NCBI RefSeq assembly: GCF_903915725.1
Contig: NZ_CAIWTY010000107.1
Span: forward strand, 36,754-100,753
DNA from: an uncultured Rhodopila sp.
Lineage (GTDB): Bacteria > Pseudomonadota > Alphaproteobacteria > Acetobacterales > Acetobacteraceae
Length of the DNA stretch: 64,000 nt
Direction of reading: 5' to 3'
Shown here: piece after piece, positions 27,154 through 37,053 of the stretch
Layout of the letters: each line of letters starts with the position of its first letter
Numbering within the stretch: position 1 is the first letter of the stretch
Translations under genes and position numbers: made by a program
The notes under the pieces: generated by a model
The model's input: only the letters and a program-made list of their open reading frames with translations
The model's database searches: none
Told to the model about the DNA's origin: nothing

Positions 27154-27250
27154 CGTCCACCACCGGGTGCGACCGGATCTGGCCTGAATCCCCCCTCGCC
27201 AAAACCGGCTGCCGGCTTCACCGCTCGACACGAAAGGCGCACCGGTCCGC

Positions 27251-27727
27251 ATGGGCCTCTTCATCGGCACGCACCAGAATAAACTGGACGCCAAGGGGCG
27301 TGTGTCGGTGCCCGCATCATTTCGTTCTGTACTCAAAAAGATGAGCAACGCTGGCGAAGGCGCCCCGGTGGCCCCGCTGGTGCTGCGTCCCTCGCACCAG
27401 CATCCCTGCATCGAAGGCTGGACCGAGAAAGGCTTCGAAGCTCTCAGCGCGCCGCTGGACAACTACGATCAGTTCAGTTCTGAACATGACGATATCGCCA
27501 TGGCGATATTCGGCGACGCCTGCCCGATGGAAACCGACAAGGAAGGCCGCATCCAGCTTCCGGCGGACCTTGTGGCCTATGCCGGACTGACCGACAGCGT
27601 CGTGTTCATCGGCACCAGCAAGACCTTCCAGATCTGGGAGCCGGAGGCCGGTGCCCGCCGCCTCGCCGAGGCCAAGGCGGCGGTCAGGGCGGCACACATG
27701 ACCCTGCGCACCGGAGCGCCGGCATGA
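27251..27727 (+). CDS. mraZ: Transcriptional regulator / cell-division protein MraZ
   Basis: 158 aa with two SpoVT/AbrB-like swapped-hairpin domains. The first (residues about 5-60) contains the signature [14 protein letters not shown]; the second (about 85-135) contains [15 protein letters not shown]. MraZ forms ring-shaped oligomers that bind direct repeats in the mra promoter and repress the cluster. First gene of the division/cell-wall cluster; its stop overlaps the rsmH start (ATGA). The repeat array about 100-140 bases upstream is the likely target. Confidence 0.95.
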   Translation: MGLFIGTHQNKLDAKGRVSVPASFRSVLKKMSNAGEGAPVAPLVLRPSHQHPCIEGWTEKGFEALSAPLDNYDQFSSEHDDIAMAIFGDACPMETDKEGRIQLPADLVAYAGLTDSVVFIGTSKTFQIWEPEAGARRLAEAKAAVRAAHMTLRTGAPA

Positions 27728-28689
27728 GCGGCCATGTCCCCGTCCTGCTCGATGAAGTGATCGCCGCGCTCACGCCGCGCGACGGCGGGATCTACCTCGA
27801 CGGCACCTTCGGCGGCGGCGGCTATGCCCGCGCCATTCTGCAACATGCCGCCTGCACGCTGTGGGCGATCGACCGCGATCCCGAGGCGATCCAGCGCGGC
27901 GCCAGCCTGGTGGCCGAGTTCCCTAGCCGCCTGCACCTGCTGCACGGCCAGTTCGGCGACATGGTGGCGTTGCTTGCCGCCGCCGGCGTCACCGCGCTGG
28001 ATGGCGTTGTGCTGGACCTCGGCGTGTCGTCGTTCCAGATCGACGATCCGCAGCGCGGGTTTTCCTTCCGCTTCGACGGTCCGCTCGACATGCGCATGGG
28101 AAAACATGGGATCAGCGCGGCCGATGTGGTAAATACGCTGCCGGAACGGGAGCTGGCGGATGTGTTGTACGAACTGGGCGAAGAACGCGCGTCGCGGCGG
28201 ATCGCCAAGGCCATCGTAGCCGCCCGGAGCGAAACCCCGATCGAGACGACCGGGCGGCTGGCGTCGATCATCCGTTCGGTCATGCCGCGCGACAAGTCCG
28301 GCAACGATCCGGCCACCCGCAGCTTCCAGGCGCTGCGCATCAAGGTGAATGATGAGCTGCGGCAGATCGAGGATGCGCTGGCCCAGGCGGTCAGCCTGCT
28401 CGCACCCGGCGGCAGGCTGGTCGTGGTGGCGTTTCACAGCCTGGAGGACCGCATCGTCAAGCGGTTCATGAGCGAGGCGGCCGGCCGCACCGGCGGTCTG
28501 TCGCGGCACAATCCCGGCGGCCTGTTCGAACGCGAGGCGCCGCGCTTCCGCCTGCTGACGTCCCGTGCCGTGCGTCCCGGCGCCGCCGAAACCGGGGCGA
28601 ACCCCCGTTCCCGCAGCGGCCGGCTGCGGGCGCTTGAACGTCTGACGCCTCCCGCCGCGCGCGGGCACGACAAGGGCCTGAACCCATGA
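27724..28689 (+). CDS. rsmH: 16S rRNA (cytosine-1402-N4)-methyltransferase RsmH
   Basis: 321 aa (also MraW). It N4-methylates C1402 in the decoding centre of 16S rRNA. The N-terminus [16 protein letters not shown] loop [34 protein letters not shown] motif (residues about 100-120), [12 protein letters not shown] and the [15 protein letters not shown] motif are all present. Its ATG overlaps the mraZ stop, and its own stop overlaps the ftsL start. Confidence 0.95.
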   Translation: MSGHVPVLLDEVIAALTPRDGGIYLDGTFGGGGYARAILQHAACTLWAIDRDPEAIQRGASLVAEFPSRLHLLHGQFGDMVALLAAAGVTALDGVVLDLGVSSFQIDDPQRGFSFRFDGPLDMRMGKHGISAADVVNTLPERELADVLYELGEERASRRIAKAIVAARSETPIETTGRLASIIRSVMPRDKSGNDPATRSFQALRIKVNDELRQIEDALAQAVSLLAPGGRLVVVAFHSLEDRIVKRFMSEAAGRTGGLSRHNPGGLFEREAPRFRLLTSRAVRPGAAETGANPRSRSGRLRALERLTPPAARGHDKGLNP

Positions 28690-29579
28690 TCCGTCCCCTG
28701 ACGATCGTCACCTTCCTGATGGCCTCCGGTTCCGGGCTGTATTTGTATCAGTCCAAGCACGAGGTGCAGATGCTCGACAAGACGATCGAGCGCACGGTGC
28801 ATGAGACCAGCGCGCTGCGCGACCAGAGCCGTCTGTTGGCGGCGGAGTGGACGATGCTGAACGACCCGGAGCGGCTGCGGCAGTTCTCCGACAACTTCCT
28901 CAGCCTCAAGACGATCGCCCCGTCGCAGTTCACCAGCCTGGCCGATTTGGATAACAGGCTGCCGGCCGTGCATGTCGAACCGCCGAAGGTCGAGGAACCG
29001 CCGGTGCCGGTGGCAGCCTCGCCCGCTGCGCCGGAGTCCGAGACCGCTCCGGCCGCGCCCGAAAGCCCGGCCGTCGCCGAAGAGCAGGAGGATCTGCCGC
29101 TGCCGCCGATGCCCGCCGCGGCTCCGGTGGTCGCCTCGGCACCGCATCCGGTGGAGCACAAGGCCGCGGCGCCGAAGCCCGCCGAGCCCGCTCGGGCGGT
29201 GGCGACGGCCGAACCGCGTCCGACCGAATTGCATCCGGCCCGTCCGCCGGAGAACCGCCCATCAGAAGGCCGGGCGGCCGAAGCGAGAACCGCCGAAGCG
29301 AGGCCCACTGAGCAGCACGCCTCAGCCGCGCCGCCGCGGCCGTCGCAGCCGCCGTTACAGGCAAGGCCCGCGGCCCCGGCGTCGGTGGTTGCGATGGTGC
29401 CGAAGCCGGCGCCCGTGGTGGCCATGGCGCCGCGGCCGTCGCCGCCGCCTCCGCAGCCCGCCGCCGTTGCAGCCGCTTCGCCGTATGGCGGGTCGCTGCT
29501 CGGCATGGCGCGCGGATCGATGGCTCCGGCGCCGCGGCCGATGCCGGTCAGTTCCACGCAGTGGTCTAACACGAACTAA
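28686..29579 (+). CDS. ftsL: Cell division protein FtsL with a long Ala/Pro/Glu-rich C-terminal extension
   Basis: 297 aa. The first about 95 residues are FtsL-like: a short cytoplasmic lead, one membrane helix ([16 protein letters not shown]), a coiled coil with a leucine heptad ([20 protein letters not shown]) and the conserved [15 protein letters not shown] segment. FtsL forms the FtsQ-FtsL-FtsB complex that activates septal synthesis. The remaining about 200 residues are low-complexity, rich in Ala, Pro and Glu with EAR..TEAR-type repetition, and have no counterpart in E. coli FtsL (121 aa). Identified by position between rsmH and ftsI as well as by sequence. Confidence 0.85.
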   Translation: MIRPLTIVTFLMASGSGLYLYQSKHEVQMLDKTIERTVHETSALRDQSRLLAAEWTMLNDPERLRQFSDNFLSLKTIAPSQFTSLADLDNRLPAVHVEPPKVEEPPVPVAASPAAPESETAPAAPESPAVAEEQEDLPLPPMPAAAPVVASAPHPVEHKAAAPKPAEPARAVATAEPRPTELHPARPPENRPSEGRAAEARTAEARPTEQHASAAPPRPSQPPLQARPAAPASVVAMVPKPAPVVAMAPRPSPPPPQPAAVAAASPYGGSLLGMARGSMAPAPRPMPVSSTQWSNTN

Positions 29580-29591
29580 GTCCGTATCAGC

Positions 29592-31805
29592 ATGAGCGAT
29601 CCAGACGATCCGTTTCCGCCGAACGATCCGCCGCCCCAGCAAGACGGCCGGTTCGGCAGGCTGGCGTCCCGGCGCGGTGCAAGCCGCGCCGATGCCGTGT
29701 TGCGCATGGAAAATGTTCGCGTTACCGCGCCGGACCTCGCACGGCGGGCGGCGCTGGAGAAATCGCGCTCGCGGCTGGTGATTTCCGCCGGCGGTTTCAC
29801 GTTCCTGTTCGGCGCCGTGCTGGCGAAGCTTGCCTTGGCAACGATCTTCACGCCGCTGGCGCCGCACCGGGTGGAGCGTCCGGTCAGCGAGATCGTTGCA
29901 TCCGCGCCGCATAGTCCGATCGAATCGACCCTGCCGGGCCAGCGGGCTGCCATCCTTGATCGTAACGGTCAGCCGATGGCGATCTCACTCAATACGGTAT
30001 CATTATTTGCCGATCCGCGGCAGATTGGGAATGCGGAGGAGGCGGCGGAGAAGCTGAAGCAGGTTTTGCCTAGGCTTGATCTGGCGGAAACGACCGAGCG
30101 CCTGAAGCGTGACGACAAGAAATTCATTTATATCGCCCGAGAAATAACGCCGCGCGAGGAGATGGCGGTCAACGACCTCGGCATTCCCGGCATCGATTTC
30201 CGGCCGACGCAGCACCGGCAATATCCGCTCGGCCGCACCGCCGCGCAGGTGCTGGGCGGCGTCGACGTGGACCAGAGCGGCTTTGCCGGGGTGGAGAAAT
30301 ATTTCGACGAACGCCTGCGCAACAATCAGGATCCGTTGCGGCTGTCGATAGACCTCCAGGTGCAGGCCGCGGTGCGCGAGGAGCTGATCGCGGCGATGCA
30401 GATGTTCACCGCCATCGGCGGCTGCGGCATCGTCATGGACGTGCACACCGGAGAGGTGCTGGCGATGGTCAGCCTGCCGGACTACGACGCGAACCTGGTG
30501 CGCACCGCCCCGGCGGACGACCGCTTCAACCGCGCGGTCGAGGGAACCTATGAGCCCGGCAGCACATTCAAGCTGCAGACGGCGTCGATGGCGCTCGACC
30601 TCGGCGTGGCGCATATCTGGGACGAGTTCGATGCGTCGCACAACATCTCCATCGGCCGGTTCACCATCTCCGACTTCGAGGGCAAGCATCGCTGGCTGTA
30701 CCTGCCGGAGGTGCTGGCCTACTCGTCCAATCTCGGCGCGGCGCATATCGCCCAGGCGGTCGGGTCGGAACGGCAACGGAACTGGCTGCGGGGCATGGGG
30801 ATGTTCGGCCGCACCGGGATCGAGCTGCCGGAGTCCGCGCGGCCGATCATCCAGCCGGCGGCGAACTGGAAAGAGATCGCCACGCTGACGGTGGGTTTCG
30901 GCCATGGCATTTCCGTCACGCCGCTGCACGTGGTGCGCGGCACCGCGGCGATCGCCAATGGCGGGTTGCTGGTTCGGCCGACGATCCTGGCGCTGGAGCC
31001 GGGCGCGCAGCCGGAGGCGGTGCGGGTGATGCAGACCTCGACCTCGGACATCATGCGCCGGCTGATGCGTCTGGTGGTGACCGACGGGTTCGGCAAGTCG
31101 GCCGAGGTGCCGGGCTACTACCCCGGCGGCAAGACCGGCACGGCGGAGAAGGTGCAAGCGCATGGCGGCTACAAGAAGCACGCCAACGTCGCGGCGTTCA
31201 TGAGCGTGTTTCCGATGAACGCGCCGCGTTTCGCCGTCTACATGATGCTGGATGAGCCGCACGCGACCAAGGCCACCTACGGCTATGCGACGGCGGGCTG
31301 GGTGGTTGCGCCGGCGGCCGGCAAGGTGATCGCGCGGATCGCGCCGATGATGGGCATGTTGCCGGACCTCGTGGACATGCCGGCGATCAACCAGGCGCTG
31401 GCGATCCCGTTGCAGCCCGGCCGCCCGGCCGGCGCACCTGCCCGCGGACCGGGGGCGCCGCCGCCGGCGGTTGATGCCGCGGCGAAGACGGTGCGGGAGA
31501 ACAAGCCGAACCTGACGGTCCCGGCCACGGTGCTGCCGCCGGCGATAAGCCGGCCGGTTCAGGACATCAGGCGGCAGACCCGGCTGTTTGAGCCGCCCCC
31601 CGTCATGGCGGCCGAAGGGCCTGACTCTGCCGTCATGGCGGCCGAAGGGCCGCCATCCACGCCTTCGCCGCTCCCGGCAGAAGGGGTGGATGGCACGCCT
31701 GCGCGGGCCATGACGGGATGGGCCGATGCGCCTCCGCCCACTACGATGGGTCGGGTCGGCGGGCGTGGCATGTTTGTCCTGGCGACCTCCGTTGCGGCTC
31801 GCTGA
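29592..31805 (+). CDS. ftsI: Septal peptidoglycan transpeptidase FtsI (PBP3)
   Basis: 737 aa, a class B penicillin-binding protein that crosslinks septal peptidoglycan. One N-terminal membrane helix (about residues 64-82) is preceded by a 60-residue cytoplasmic tail. The dimerisation domain contains RAAILDRNGQPMA. The transpeptidase motifs are EPGSTFKL (SxxK), YSSNLGA (SxN) and GGKTGTAEK (KTG). Family members end soon after the transpeptidase domain; here about 130 extra residues follow, and residues about 670-709 are encoded by palindromic repeats (31601-31716). The tail has lower constraint and is probably dispensable. Confidence 0.95.
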   Translation: MSDPDDPFPPNDPPPQQDGRFGRLASRRGASRADAVLRMENVRVTAPDLARRAALEKSRSRLVISAGGFTFLFGAVLAKLALATIFTPLAPHRVERPVSEIVASAPHSPIESTLPGQRAAILDRNGQPMAISLNTVSLFADPRQIGNAEEAAEKLKQVLPRLDLAETTERLKRDDKKFIYIAREITPREEMAVNDLGIPGIDFRPTQHRQYPLGRTAAQVLGGVDVDQSGFAGVEKYFDERLRNNQDPLRLSIDLQVQAAVREELIAAMQMFTAIGGCGIVMDVHTGEVLAMVSLPDYDANLVRTAPADDRFNRAVEGTYEPGSTFKLQTASMALDLGVAHIWDEFDASHNISIGRFTISDFEGKHRWLYLPEVLAYSSNLGAAHIAQAVGSERQRNWLRGMGMFGRTGIELPESARPIIQPAANWKEIATLTVGFGHGISVTPLHVVRGTAAIANGGLLVRPTILALEPGAQPEAVRVMQTSTSDIMRRLMRLVVTDGFGKSAEVPGYYPGGKTGTAEKVQAHGGYKKHANVAAFMSVFPMNAPRFAVYMMLDEPHATKATYGYATAGWVVAPAAGKVIARIAPMMGMLPDLVDMPAINQALAIPLQPGRPAGAPARGPGAPPPAVDAAAKTVRENKPNLTVPATVLPPAISRPVQDIRRQTRLFEPPPVMAAEGPDSAVMAAEGPPSTPSPLPAEGVDGTPARAMTGWADAPPPTTMGRVGGRGMFVLATSVAAR
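31601..31716. repeat. Dispersed palindromic repeat, B-type, inside the 3' end of ftsI
   Basis: CGTCATGGCGGCCGAAGGGC occurs twice (31601-31620 and 31631-31650). The second copy continues through CCGCCATCCACGCCTT, and inverted partners AAGGGGTGGATGG (31681-31693) and GGGCCATGACGG (31705-31716) follow. It is the same architecture as 8248-8375. The reading frame of ftsI stays open through the element. Confidence 0.8.
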
Positions 31806-31809
31806 CATC

Positions 31810-33264
31810 ATGCGCGGCATTGCAAATTCACCCGGCGACCTCCGGGCGTTGGCGCAGTTGGAGATCGCCGGTGTCACCGCCGACAGCCGTCACGTCGTCC
31901 CCGGCGACCTGTTCGCGGCGCTGCCGGGCACCAGGGTCGATGGCCGCGACTACATCGCCGATGCGGTGAAGCGCGGGGCCGTCGCGGTTCTGGCTCCGTC
32001 CGGCACGATCTGGCCGGAGGGCGTGCCGCAACGGCCGATCATTTATGATGTGGAACCGAGGCGGTGTCTGGCGCGGATCGCGGCGGTGCTGGCCGGGCCG
32101 CAGCCGGAAACGGTCGTGGCGGTCACCGGCACCAACGGCAAGACCAGCACGGTGGAGTTCACCCGGCAGCTTTGGGCCTCGGCCGGAGAGAAGGCGGCCA
32201 GCCTGGGCACGCTCGGCCTGATTGCTCCGGGCTTTGAACCCGGCCCCGGCCTGACCACGCCCGATCCGGTCAGTTTGGCGGAGACGCTGGCCGGCCTGGC
32301 GCGGCATGGCGTCAGCCGGGCGGCCATTGAGGCGTCCTCGCACGGCATGGACCAGTTCCGCCTCGATGGCGTGCGGCTGGCGGCGGCGGCGTTCACCAAC
32401 CTGACGCGCGACCACCTGGACTATCACGGCACCCTGGAGGCCTATCGCCTCGCCAAGCTGCGGCTGTTCGAGGTGCTGCTGCCGGAGGGGGCCCCCGCCA
32501 TCGCCTACGCCGAGATGGACCCGGCCACCCTGGACGCCCTGCGCGAGATCGCGCAACGCCGCCGGCTCGATCTGCGCAGCGTCGGCGAAACCGGCGACTT
32601 CTTCCGCCTGATCGATGCGCGTCCCCGCCCGGACGGGCAGGACCTGACGATCCTGGCGGACGGGCGGCGGCACCAGGTCGTCCTCAACCTGCCCGGCCGC
32701 TTCCAGGCCGACAACGCGCTGGTTGCCGCGGCGCTGGCCGAGACGCTCGGTCTGTCCGGCGCGCTGGAGCGGCTGCCGGCGCTGCACGGCGTCCGCGGCC
32801 GGATGGAACGTGCCGTGCTGCTGCCGAACGGGGCCGCAGCTTACGTCGATTACGCCCATACGCCGGACGCGCTGGAGCGCCTGCTCTCGGCGCTGCGCCC
32901 GCATACCACCGGCCGGCTGCACGTGGTGTTCGGCGCCGGAGGGGACCGCGACCGCGGCAAACGCCCGCTGATGGGGCAGGCCGCGGCCCGCCTGGCCGAT
33001 TGCCTGATCGTCACCGATGACAACCCGCGCAGCGAGGATCCCGCGACTATCCGCGCCGCCATCATGGCAGCCTGTCCGGCGGCCTCGGAAATCGGCGACC
33101 GGGCAACCGCCATCGAGACCGCGCTGAACGACCTCGGCCCCGGGGACGTTCTCGTCGTCGCCGGGAAGGGCCATGAGCAGGGCCAGATCGTTGGCAGCAC
33201 CGTCCTGCCGTTCGACGACGCCAGCGTGATCCGCCGCCTCGCCGGGACGGAGCCGCGCGCATGA
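31810..33264 (+). CDS. murE: UDP-MurNAc-L-Ala-D-Glu:meso-diaminopimelate ligase MurE
   Basis: 484 aa. Mur-ligase ATP loop TGTNGKTST, conserved NLTRDHLDYHG, and the C-terminal DNPRSEDP motif that marks meso-diaminopimelate rather than lysine as substrate. The ATG at 31810 lies five bases after the ftsI stop; the frame extends further back into ftsI, but the conserved N-terminal domain (VTADSRHVVPGDLF) fits this start. The stop overlaps the murF ATG. Confidence 0.95.
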   Translation: MRGIANSPGDLRALAQLEIAGVTADSRHVVPGDLFAALPGTRVDGRDYIADAVKRGAVAVLAPSGTIWPEGVPQRPIIYDVEPRRCLARIAAVLAGPQPETVVAVTGTNGKTSTVEFTRQLWASAGEKAASLGTLGLIAPGFEPGPGLTTPDPVSLAETLAGLARHGVSRAAIEASSHGMDQFRLDGVRLAAAAFTNLTRDHLDYHGTLEAYRLAKLRLFEVLLPEGAPAIAYAEMDPATLDALREIAQRRRLDLRSVGETGDFFRLIDARPRPDGQDLTILADGRRHQVVLNLPGRFQADNALVAAALAETLGLSGALERLPALHGVRGRMERAVLLPNGAAAYVDYAHTPDALERLLSALRPHTTGRLHVVFGAGGDRDRGKRPLMGQAAARLADCLIVTDDNPRSEDPATIRAAIMAACPAASEIGDRATAIETALNDLGPGDVLVVAGKGHEQGQIVGSTVLPFDDASVIRRLAGTEPRA

Positions 33265-34652
33265 GCCTGTGGTCCGCGCAAGAGCTGGCGGAAGCGACGG
33301 GGGGCGTGCTCTCCGCTCCGTTTGCCGCGAACGGCGTGTCGATCGACACCCGCACCTTGCAGCCGGGCGACCTGTTCGTGGCGCTGCTGGGCGACGGCCG
33401 CGACGGCCATGCCTTCGTGGCGGATGCGCTGGCGAAAGGCGCCGCAGGAGCGATGGTGCACGCCGACGTATCGCCTGCGGCGCCAACCCTGCGCGTCGAT
33501 GACACGTTGGCCGCGCTCGCCCGCCTCGGCGGCTTTGCCCGCGCCCGGTTTAGCGGCCGCCTGGTGGGCATCACCGGCAGCGTCGGCAAGACCACGACGA
33601 AAGAGATGCTGCGCGCCGCCCTGTCCGCCTTTGGGCCGACGCATGCCGCGGCAGCGTCCTACAACAACCATTGGGGTTTGCCGCTCACCCTGGCCCTGAT
33701 CCCCCGCCCCGCCCAGTTCTGCATTGCCGAGATCGGCATGAACCACCCCGGCGAAATCGAGCCGCTGGCCCGGCTGGCGCGTCCGCACGTCGCGCTGATC
33801 ACCACGATCGCCAAGGCGCATGTCGGGCACCTCGGCAGCATCGAGGCTATCGCTATCGAGAAAGCCACCATCACACGCGGCCTGGAACCGAACGGGATCG
33901 CGGTTTTCCCGGCCGATTCGCCGCAGCTTTCGCTGCTGCGCGCAGGCGCGCTCGGCGCCACGGTAATGACGTTCGGCAGCGATCCGTCCGCCGATGTGCG
34001 GCTGCTGGCCGTCGAGGCCGATGCCGACGGGTCGCTGGTCGACATCCGCATCCTCGGCCGCGCCGTCCGCCTGCGGCTGAACGCACCGGGGCGGCACATG
34101 GCCCTGAACGCAACCGCCACGCTCGCCGCCGTTGCCGCGCTCGGCCTGGACCCGGCGAAGGCCATCCCCGCGCTGGAAGCCTTCGCGCCGCTGGCCGGCC
34201 GGGGCGCCCGCCGCGAGCTTGCCATCGCGGACGGAACGATCCTGCTGCTCGACGAAAGCTACAACGGCAACGGCGCCTCGATGCGGGCCGCGCTGGACGT
34301 ATTGCGGCTACAGCCGAACCGGCGCCGCGTCGCCGTGCTCGGCGATATGCTGGAACTCGGCGACGAGGGCCCCGCTGAGCATGCGGGTCTCGCCGAGGCG
34401 GTGGAGCAGTCGGCCGACATTCTGTTCACCTGCGGTCCCCTCATGCGCCATTTGCATGACTCCGTCCCATCGGCGCTGCGCGGCGCACATGCCGCCGATT
34501 CCAATGCACTGGCGCCCATCGTTGCAAAATCGATCGTAAATGGCGATGCGGTTCTGGTCAAAGGCAGCCTCGGCAGCGGCATGAGACGTATTATCGCCAC
34601 CCTCGAAGCTGCTACCTCCCGCCCTTCAACGACCTCGGCGGGAGCCGCCTGA
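33261..34652 (+). CDS. murF: UDP-MurNAc-tripeptide:D-alanyl-D-alanine ligase MurF
   Basis: 463 aa. Adds D-Ala-D-Ala to complete the pentapeptide. [16 protein letters not shown] at the N-terminus, ATP loop [14 protein letters not shown], the [13 protein letters not shown] motif and [13 protein letters not shown] are MurF hallmarks. ATGA overlap with murE at the start and a one-base overlap (TGATG) with mraY at the end. Confidence 0.95.
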   Translation: MSLWSAQELAEATGGVLSAPFAANGVSIDTRTLQPGDLFVALLGDGRDGHAFVADALAKGAAGAMVHADVSPAAPTLRVDDTLAALARLGGFARARFSGRLVGITGSVGKTTTKEMLRAALSAFGPTHAAAASYNNHWGLPLTLALIPRPAQFCIAEIGMNHPGEIEPLARLARPHVALITTIAKAHVGHLGSIEAIAIEKATITRGLEPNGIAVFPADSPQLSLLRAGALGATVMTFGSDPSADVRLLAVEADADGSLVDIRILGRAVRLRLNAPGRHMALNATATLAAVAALGLDPAKAIPALEAFAPLAGRGARRELAIADGTILLLDESYNGNGASMRAALDVLRLQPNRRRVAVLGDMLELGDEGPAEHAGLAEAVEQSADILFTCGPLMRHLHDSVPSALRGAHAADSNALAPIVAKSIVNGDAVLVKGSLGSGMRRIIATLEAATSRPSTTSAGAA

Positions 34653-35740
34653 TGCTTTATATTCTTTTCCGCCCGTTGGCGGACCAATTCATCCTGTTCA
34701 ACCTGTTCCGCTACATCACGTTCCGCGCGGGTGCGGCGTGCCTGACCGCGCTGGTCGTCAGCTTTCTGATGGGACCTTGTGTCATCCGCTGGCTGAAATC
34801 GTTTCAGCGGCAGGGCCAGCCGATACGCCTGGACGGACCGGAGCGGCACCTGATCGAGAAAAAAGGCACGCCGACGATGGGCGGCCTGCTGATTCTCGGC
34901 AGCCTGTCCGTTTCGACTCTGTTGTGGGCCGATATGCGTAACGGATACGTCTGGGCCGTGCTGTTTGTTACGCTTGGCTACGGCGCGCTGGGATTCTGGG
35001 ACGATTACCTGAAAGTAACGAAACTCAATACGCGCGGCGTGTCCGGGCGGATCAAGCTGATCGTGCAGGCGGTGGTGGGTTTGGTCACCGCGATCTGGAT
35101 CACCGAGTTGGCGCGCGGTCCGCTCGGAACCGCGCTGACCTTTCCGGTGTTCAAGGAAGTTTCGCTGCAACTGGGCTATTTCTTCCCGGTATTCGGTGCG
35201 CTGGTGATGATGGGCGCCTCAAACGCGGTGAACCTGACCGACGGGCTGGACGGACTGGCGATCGTGCCGACGATGATTGCCGCATCGGTGTTCACGCTGA
35301 TCGCCTACCTCGTCGGCAACCGCGTCTTCGCCGACTACCTTCAGCTCAATCCGGTTGTGGGCGCGGGCGAGCTGGCGGTGTTCTGCTCGGCGCTGGTGGG
35401 GGCCGGATTGGGCTTCCTGTGGTTCAACGCCCCGCCGGCCAAGGTGTTCATGGGCGATATCGGCGCGCTGGCGCTGGGCGGGGCGCTCGGGGCCGTGGCG
35501 ATGGTGACCAAGCACGAAATCGTCCTGATGATCGTCGGCGGCCTGTTCGTGGTCGAGACGTTGTCGGTCGTCATCCAGGTGTTCTGGTTCAAGCGCACCG
35601 GCCAGCGGGTATTCCTGATGGCGCCGCTGCACCATCATTTCGAGAAGAAGGGCTGGGCTGAACCCACCATCGTCATCCGTTTCTGGATCATCTCGATGAT
35701 CCTCGCGCTGGTCGGTCTGGCGACCTTGAAGATCCGATGA
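34652..35740 (+). CDS. mraY: Phospho-N-acetylmuramoyl-pentapeptide transferase MraY
   Basis: 362-aa polytopic membrane enzyme that makes lipid I from UDP-MurNAc-pentapeptide and undecaprenyl phosphate. About ten hydrophobic helices. Diagnostic segments are [21 protein letters not shown] (the catalytic aspartate pair region), [26 protein letters not shown] and the HHHFEKKGW loop. Overlaps murF and murD by a few bases. Confidence 0.96.
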   Translation: MLYILFRPLADQFILFNLFRYITFRAGAACLTALVVSFLMGPCVIRWLKSFQRQGQPIRLDGPERHLIEKKGTPTMGGLLILGSLSVSTLLWADMRNGYVWAVLFVTLGYGALGFWDDYLKVTKLNTRGVSGRIKLIVQAVVGLVTAIWITELARGPLGTALTFPVFKEVSLQLGYFFPVFGALVMMGASNAVNLTDGLDGLAIVPTMIAASVFTLIAYLVGNRVFADYLQLNPVVGAGELAVFCSALVGAGLGFLWFNAPPAKVFMGDIGALALGGALGAVAMVTKHEIVLMIVGGLFVVETLSVVIQVFWFKRTGQRVFLMAPLHHHFEKKGWAEPTIVIRFWIISMILALVGLATLKIR

Positions 35741-37053
35741 GCACGTTCCCCCCGACCCTGTTCAGCGGCCAGCGCTTCGCCGTCGTCGGCCTCGGCAAGA
35801 ACGGCCTGCCCGCGGCGCATGCGCTGCGCGCGATGGGCGCCGAGATCGCTGCATGGGACGATCGTCCGGAGGCGCGCGCGGCTGCCGCCGATCTCGATCT
35901 GCGCAACCCGCTGCAAGGGGCGTTTGATTTCGACGCGCTGGTGCTGTCGCCTGGCATTCCACACCGCCTGCCGAAGCCGCATCCGGCGGCGCAGCGTGCG
36001 ATCGACTCGGGTGTGCCGATCCTGTCGGACACCGAACTGCTGTTCCGCGCGGTGCGGGCGGCCGGGTCGCGGGCGCGCTTCGCCGGCATTACCGGCACCA
36101 ACGGCAAATCCACCACCACGGCGCTGCTGGCACACATCCTGGAACGCGCCGGGATCGGCGTTGCGGCGGGCGCGAATCTGGGGCCGGCGGCACTGTCGCT
36201 TCCTCTGCTACCACATGATGGAGTGTACGTGCTGGAGATGTCCTCCTACATGTTGGAGCGACTCGCGAGCCTGCGCTTCAATGCCGCCGCAATGCTCAAC
36301 CTCTCGGCGGACCATATCGATCGGCATGGCGACATGGGCGGCTACGCCCTGACCAAGCGTGCGATTTTCGATCGCCAGCAGCACGGCGACCTCGCGGTCA
36401 TCGGCGTGGACGACGCCGGCTCGCGCGACATGGCGGCGTGGCTCGAGTCGCGCCCCGCCACGGTCGTGCGCGTGTCCGGTGCCGAATCGCCGCTGGCCTC
36501 GGGTCCTGCTCTGCCCGGGGCGCACAACGCGCAGAACGCCGCCGCCGCGACCGCCATGGCGCGGTATTTCGGCGTTTCCGATGTGGTGATCGACGAGGGG
36601 CTGGTCAGCTTCCCCGGCCTGCCGCACCGCCAGCAGCGCATCGTCACCATCGACGGCGTGACCTTCGTCAACGACAGCAAGGCGACCAACGCCGACGCGG
36701 CCGAGCGGGCGCTGGTCTGCTACGACCGCCTGGTCTGGATCGCCGGCGGCATGGCCAAGGAGGGCGGCATCGAGCCGCTGGCTCCGCTGTTCCCGCGCAT
36801 CGCCCGGGCCCAGCTCATCGGCCGCGACGCCGAGCAATTCGCCGCCACCCTGTCCCGCCACAACGTCCCCTTCGACCTGGTGGGCACGCTGGAGGCCGCG
36901 GTGCCCGCCGCTTTCGCCGCCGCCAAGGCCACCGCGTCCCCCGTCGTCCTGCTGTCGCCGGCCTGCGCGAGCTGGGACCAGTTCACCGGCTACGACCAGC
37001 GCGGCGACCGATTCGCCGACCTGGCGCGCGGCCTGCAGGCAGGAGGCGCCTGA
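35737..37053 (+). CDS. murD: UDP-MurNAc-L-alanine:D-glutamate ligase MurD
   Basis: 438 aa. Adds D-Glu to UDP-MurNAc-Ala. N-terminal Rossmann part [22 protein letters not shown] motif, ATP loop [47 protein letters not shown] and the final [11 protein letters not shown] are all present. The stop overlaps the ftsW start (TGATG). Confidence 0.96.
   Translation: MSTFPPTLFSGQRFAVVGLGKNGLPAAHALRAMGAEIAAWDDRPEARAAAADLDLRNPLQGAFDFDALVLSPGIPHRLPKPHPAAQRAIDSGVPILSDTELLFRAVRAAGSRARFAGITGTNGKSTTTALLAHILERAGIGVAAGANLGPAALSLPLLPHDGVYVLEMSSYMLERLASLRFNAAAMLNLSADHIDRHGDMGGYALTKRAIFDRQQHGDLAVIGVDDAGSRDMAAWLESRPATVVRVSGAESPLASGPALPGAHNAQNAAAATAMARYFGVSDVVIDEGLVSFPGLPHRQQRIVTIDGVTFVNDSKATNADAAERALVCYDRLVWIAGGMAKEGGIEPLAPLFPRIARAQLIGRDAEQFAATLSRHNVPFDLVGTLEAAVPAAFAAAKATASPVVLLSPACASWDQFTGYDQRGDRFADLARGLQAGGA

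Larger units (their letters stand above)
26887..27250. other. Intergenic region and probable promoter of the division/cell-wall cluster
   Basis: No gene. It carries two DnaA-box-like sites (CCATCCACA 26957-26965, TTGTCCACA 26969-26977), a perfect 16-bp palindrome (26986-27001), four GANTC sites (27023, 27050, 27094, 27186) and the 10-bp repeat array with a possible promoter (listed separately). For a region this GC-rich, such motif density suggests heavy control of mraZ onwards. Confidence 0.55.

Noticed and set aside
30003..31877. 624-codon antisense open frame over ftsI
   Set aside because: High GC makes antisense frames long; the translation is Arg/His-rich without domains, whereas the plus strand encodes a full FtsI with all catalytic motifs.
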